DNA of 64,000 nt from Pleodorina starrii. Lineage: Eukaryota; Chlorophyta; Chlorophyceae; Chlamydomonadales; Volvocaceae. The stretch is taken from NCBI GenBank assembly GCA_030267565.1, contig BRXU01000014.1, forward strand, positions 248,001-312,000, written 5' to 3'. Positions 60,401 through 64,000 of the stretch are shown here, piece by piece (position 1 is the stretch's first letter; every line of letters begins with the position of its first letter). Both the position numbers and the translations under genes were made by a program. The notes below the pieces were generated by a model, which ran no database searches, was not told where the DNA came from, and was given only the letters and a program-made list of their open reading frames with translations.

Positions 60401-63102
60401 CGGCGGGGAACTCTTGAGGGGCGTTGCCTTGCTGTAATATCATGGTGCTCGGTCTAGATCCCGTTGTAGGTAGGGGTGCTGCCCGGTTTGGCGTTGTGAC
60501 GTGTGGAGCAGCTAGGTACTTGGCCGTATTACCACGCAGCGACGCGTTTGACAGGTGTTGCCGTTGTCGTCGCCCTCGCGTGCGCTCTTCGCCCTGGCAT
60601 CGAGGCGCACCCAAGTCGTGGCACGCAAGTCGTCATTTAACGTGCGTCTGCCCTCACCCGCCCCGCCCGCCCATCTCCCCTCCCTCTCGTCAGGCATCCT
60701 CGTCATCCTCCTCGGCCAAAGAGCTGCCGCTGCCGCCGCCGCCCCAGGAGGAGCCCACTGAGAATGCCTGGTGGGCGGCACCAGGCACCAGCAAGCCTAC
60801 CGGTGGTGAGGGCGCCGGCGAGGCGGCCGTAGAGCAGGAGGCGTCTAGCCGGGCCGTTTCCTCGGCTCCGCCGCGGAAGGAGAAGGCCTGGTGGGAGGAG
60901 ACCCCCCGGTCGACCGAGTCTGGTGAGCTTGAGTCGCGTGCCAGCGACGCGGCCAAGGGAGACAGCGAGGACACAGCCGCTTACACCGCCGTTGGCGCCT
61001 CCACCGCCGCGGTGGCCGCCGTCGCAGCCGTCGCTGCGGTGGCCGCCGCCGCCGCTGGCGACGACGAGGATGCGCCAAGTGGCGCCGTGGACGAGAAGCC
61101 GTGGTGGGGCGAGCAGCCGGCCGGCGGCGAGGAGGCCGAGGAGGGCGGCAAGGGCGCCGCCTGTGATGACGATGACAAGCGGGCCAGCGATGAGGACATC
61201 AGGGCGCCAAGCAGGCTGCCGCCGCTGATGGCGCCGTCGTCGTCGTCCGGCGCTGCAGCGAAGGACGACACTGATGATAACTGGTGGGAGCGCAGTCCGG
61301 CTGTCCGGACTGACGCCGACGCCGACGAGGAGAAGCCGCCGGTTGCTGATGATGGCGAGGATGAGCGGCCAGCCACCAAGGTGGTGGCGGACGAGCCGGA
61401 GGAGGAGGACGCGCCGGCTGGCGAGGAGGAGGAGCGGCCATCGTCCCATGCGGCCGCGAAGAAGGAGGAGGACGAAGAGCAGCAGGCGACAGTGGCTGAA
61501 GAGGATGAGCCGGCACCGGCGGCTGATGTCGACGAGCCGCCGACCGCGGTGGCGGCGGTTGATGATTGGTGGGAGCAGTCGCCCGCTGCGGCCGATGATG
61601 ACGGCGAGGCGGTCCTGCCTGTGGACGACGGGGATGACGCGGCTCCGGGGCCTGTGAAGGATGATGACGGTGAGGCGGCCTTGCCTGCGGATGACGACGG
61701 AGTGGGGGCAGAGCTGGTGTTCGAGGAGGATGCGCAGCCGGCGGCTGACAAAGAGGCCGACGATGCCGAACAGACGCCGCCGGCATGGGCGGCGGCGTAT
61801 AATGCCGACGAGGCTCCGCCTGCCGCTGTTGACGACGGTGAGCAGACTCAGACGCGGTCTGAGGACGCGGATGAGGCTCCGCCGGCGCGCAGTGAGGAGG
61901 ATGAGTACCAGGCGCCCGTGCGTGGCGGGAGTGAGGTGGCGCCATTCGCCGATGACACGCCTTCGGCCGCAGCGGATGATGCCGCCGCCGATGACGAGCC
62001 GTCGTCGGCAAAGGGGTCAGCGCCAGCAGCAGCGGCCGATGATTGGTGGGAGCAGTCGCCCGCTGCGGCCGATGATGACGGCGAGGCGGTCCTGCCTGTG
62101 GACGACGACGGGGATGACGCGGCTCCGGGGCCCGTGAAGGATGATGACGAGGACTTCGCGGCCCGGGCGGCTGATGATGAAGAGCGGACACCAGCTGCTG
62201 ACGATGATGATGATGGCCGAAGGCGCTCGGCAGACGATGACGCGCCGGTGCCGGCGTCGGCAGGCGACGACGAGCCGGCGGCGGCGTCGGCAGACGATGA
62301 CGCGCCAGCGGCGGCGCCGGCTGGCGATGACGAGCCGGCGGCGGCGTCGGCTGACGATGACGCGCCGGCGGCGGCGTCGGCTGACCGCGACGACCAGCCG
62401 GCAGCCGCAGCTGCGTATGATGACGATGCGCCAGCGGCGGCTGCTGCTGACGATTTCGACACGCTTTCGGCCGCCGCCGATGACGAGCCGTCGTCGGCAA
62501 AGGGGTCAGCGCCAGCAGCAGCGGCCGATGATTGGTGGGAGCAGTCGCCCGCTGCGGCCGATGATGACGGTGAGGCGGTCCTGCCAGCTGATGACGACGA
62601 TGCGCCGGGGCCCGTGAAGGACGACGAAGCCCCGGGGGCCGGCCCAGCTGACGACGACGGCAAGGCGGCGACTGCGAGCGCCGATCTGGATGGCGAGATC
62701 GACTACGACGCGGCCGGCAATGACGGAGGACGGGCTGAAATCGGGGCGCGAGGCGACGACGGTGACGCCGTCGAGGGCAGCCCCAAGGGCAGCTTGGATG
62801 CGGCGGGCAGGGATGGCGATGATGACCCGCCCGCGGCTGCTAAGGCGGCGGCCGGTGACGATGACGATGCGCCCAGCACCGCTTCGCCCACGGGCACGCC
62901 CAAGGCCGCCACGACCACGGACGATGCTGATGACGCGCCTGCCGCGGCTTCACCTGCGGCCACACCCAAGGCGGCCACGGTTGCCACAGATGATAACAAT
63001 GATGACCCGTCCAATGCCGCGGCGTTGACGGCGTCTGGCTCGACCCCAACCTCCAAGCCCCGGCCAGCGGATGGTGATAGCGACCTGATGCCGATGTACT
63101 AG
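54461..63102 (+). CDS. Coiled-coil protein with acidic tail and repeated paired-tryptophan motif
   Basis: Exons 54461-54490, 54645-54778, about 55185-55500 (acceptor uncertain; 55104 also fits), 56090-56205, 56589-56720, 57246-57668, 57894-58157, 58507-58812, 59115-59697, 59984-60349 and 60694-63102 join in frame, about 1690 residues. It begins MMGDYNDDRQ, then a Pro/Arg/Ser-rich segment. Exons 3-6 form a long heptad-type coiled coil (EEELRKMRLALSGF, RQRLEEELTRARTN, ARLKEQVKTLRAEKD, LSQELSRQLEM). After a Ser/Pro linker and an acidic helix-like region (LEADVDQLADVASLFIAEH), the protein turns into Glu/Pro, Ser and then Asp/Ala-rich disordered sequence. The last exon carries seven WW pairs in acidic settings, such as NAWWAAP, KPWWGEQP, DNWWERSP and three DDWWEQSP. 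I do not recognise the family. A cytoskeletal or scaffold role is a guess from the coiled coil. Confidence 0.8.
56766..56842. repeat. 15-bp CAGCCGCAGGATCAG minisatellite in intron 5 of the coiled-coil gene
   Basis: About five units of CAGCCGC(A/T)GGATCAG run in tandem shortly after the exon-5 donor. The local reading frame stays open because 15 is a multiple of three, but no splice model needs it. Confidence 0.75.
61556..62586 (+). repeat. Internal coding duplications around the DDWWEQSP motif
   Basis: A stretch of about 117 bp at 61981-62097 recurs almost unchanged at 62470-62586, 489 bp (163 codons) later. A shorter version starts near 61556. Each encodes ADDWWEQSPAAADDDGEAV. Frame is preserved in all copies, so the coding repeats grew by in-frame segmental duplication. 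Confidence 0.85.
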
Positions 63103-64000
63103 CTGGGCGACGAGCCGAGAGCCAGCTGCCAGCGGGAGAGGTAAAGGGGGCACCTGCACTCCCCGCTGCTGCGCTGCTGCCCATACCTAGCGTTAAGGAC
63201 GGGAGGCGGCTGCTGCAACTGCTACTTCATGCTGCTGCGGATTCTTCGCCAGTCGGTTGCCTCCCCACTGTTTGAGATGTGAGGGGACAGGCCTTGGTTC
63301 AGAAGAACAGCATGGAAAGGGAGGAACCAGGAGGAGGTTGGTCCAAATGTAGCACTGAAGCGGCCGCCACTGGGCGTGGCCGCCCAGCGGGCGCTTGGGT
63401 GGGTCTGGTATGCTGGGGCCGGGCTGCATAAGATTGGGGGTGTTGCGAGGCGAGGCGCTTTGGTAACCGTGACCCCCACATGTGGCACATGGGGCTTACG
63501 TGTGCACTACATTGCAGTCAGAGATCTCGTTATCACTTGCTCTTTTCATGAAGGTTCGCGCAGGTATGTGCTTGCGGTAGCCCATTGAAAACCCATTGCT
63601 GTCCTGCGGGCGTTGCTTGGGCAGGATTGTTAAGGCTGGCCGCGGGCCGGGCGGGGCCGGGATCGGGACCGCACGTGTGCTCGGGGGGCGGACGTCGGCG
63701 TTGCGCTGTCTCTAGTCTCCAGTCCGCCGGCATGTATTTATGACTTGACGCTGATGACTATCGAGGATCATCTTGGGCAGGTGTCGTCCGGGGCGCTCTT
63801 CTGGGGCGTCACCCGTTGCGTGTTGTGCATGGGCATGGACGGCTAGCCACGTACTTCGAGGAATGCGCGCGCGGGTGTGGGCGATTGACTGTGCGGCGCA
63901 ACGACGGCACTGCATCTCTCGCGGCTCCCAAGGAGCTGGTTGGACCTCTCGGGATGGAGGGGAATGGACGAAGGGCGTGATCTCTCTCTATCTCTCTCTC
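63103..64000. other. 3' flank of the coiled-coil gene
   Basis: No new gene was recognised before the window ends, and I could not find a TGTAA here. The last bases (about 63979-64000) are a CTCTCTAT/CTCT microsatellite. Confidence 0.5.

Overview
The window looks like nuclear DNA of a chlamydomonadalean (volvocine-type) green alga. It is GC-rich. Its genes are split into many short exons joined by GT-AG introns, with pyrimidine tracts before NCAG acceptors. Several genes are followed by the green-algal poly(A) signal TGTAA. The proteins carry long Ala-, Gly-, Gln- and Pro-rich inserts. All six well-supported genes lie on the + strand. Exon models were built by eye from reading-frame continuity, splice sites and family similarity, and every accepted junction keeps frame.

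Layout. 297-2081: a three-exon gene whose product resembles a conserved family of unknown function best known from giant DNA viruses (NCLDV). 3237-8229: a seven-exon major-facilitator (Spinster-like) transporter. 8230-13.7 kb: gene-poor sequence holding dispersed repeat copy A (11668-12831). 13763-23643: a ten-exon tyrosine-kinase-like (TKL) kinase. It lacks the usual VAIK lysine, has a large insert in the activation segment, and ends in a low-complexity tail of about 1500 residues. 24-33 kb: a repeat-rich block with a GAGGGAGC minisatellite, a 374-bp tandem duplication, TAGCG/CGTCG satellite, repeat copy B, and a 232/234-bp tandem array with tRNA-like A and B boxes arranged as a higher-order repeat. 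33394-37010: a DNAJC9-type J-domain protein (histone chaperone family) with a long charged tail; its first exon was not found. 38460-50715: a complete 25-exon exportin-7 gene predicting 1105 residues. 54461-63102: an eleven-exon coiled-coil protein whose long acidic, disordered C-terminus repeats a paired-tryptophan motif. 63103-64000: its 3' flank.

The genes do not form a pathway or operon; they are ordinary neighbouring nuclear loci. Exportin-7 (nuclear export) and the DNAJC9-like protein (nuclear histone folding) both act in the nucleus, but their closeness is probably chance. The observations most worth a second look are the intron-bearing giant-virus-like gene, the tRNA-like higher-order array, the atypical kinase core, the WW-repeat protein, and a recurring GACCC-NN-GGGTC palindrome.
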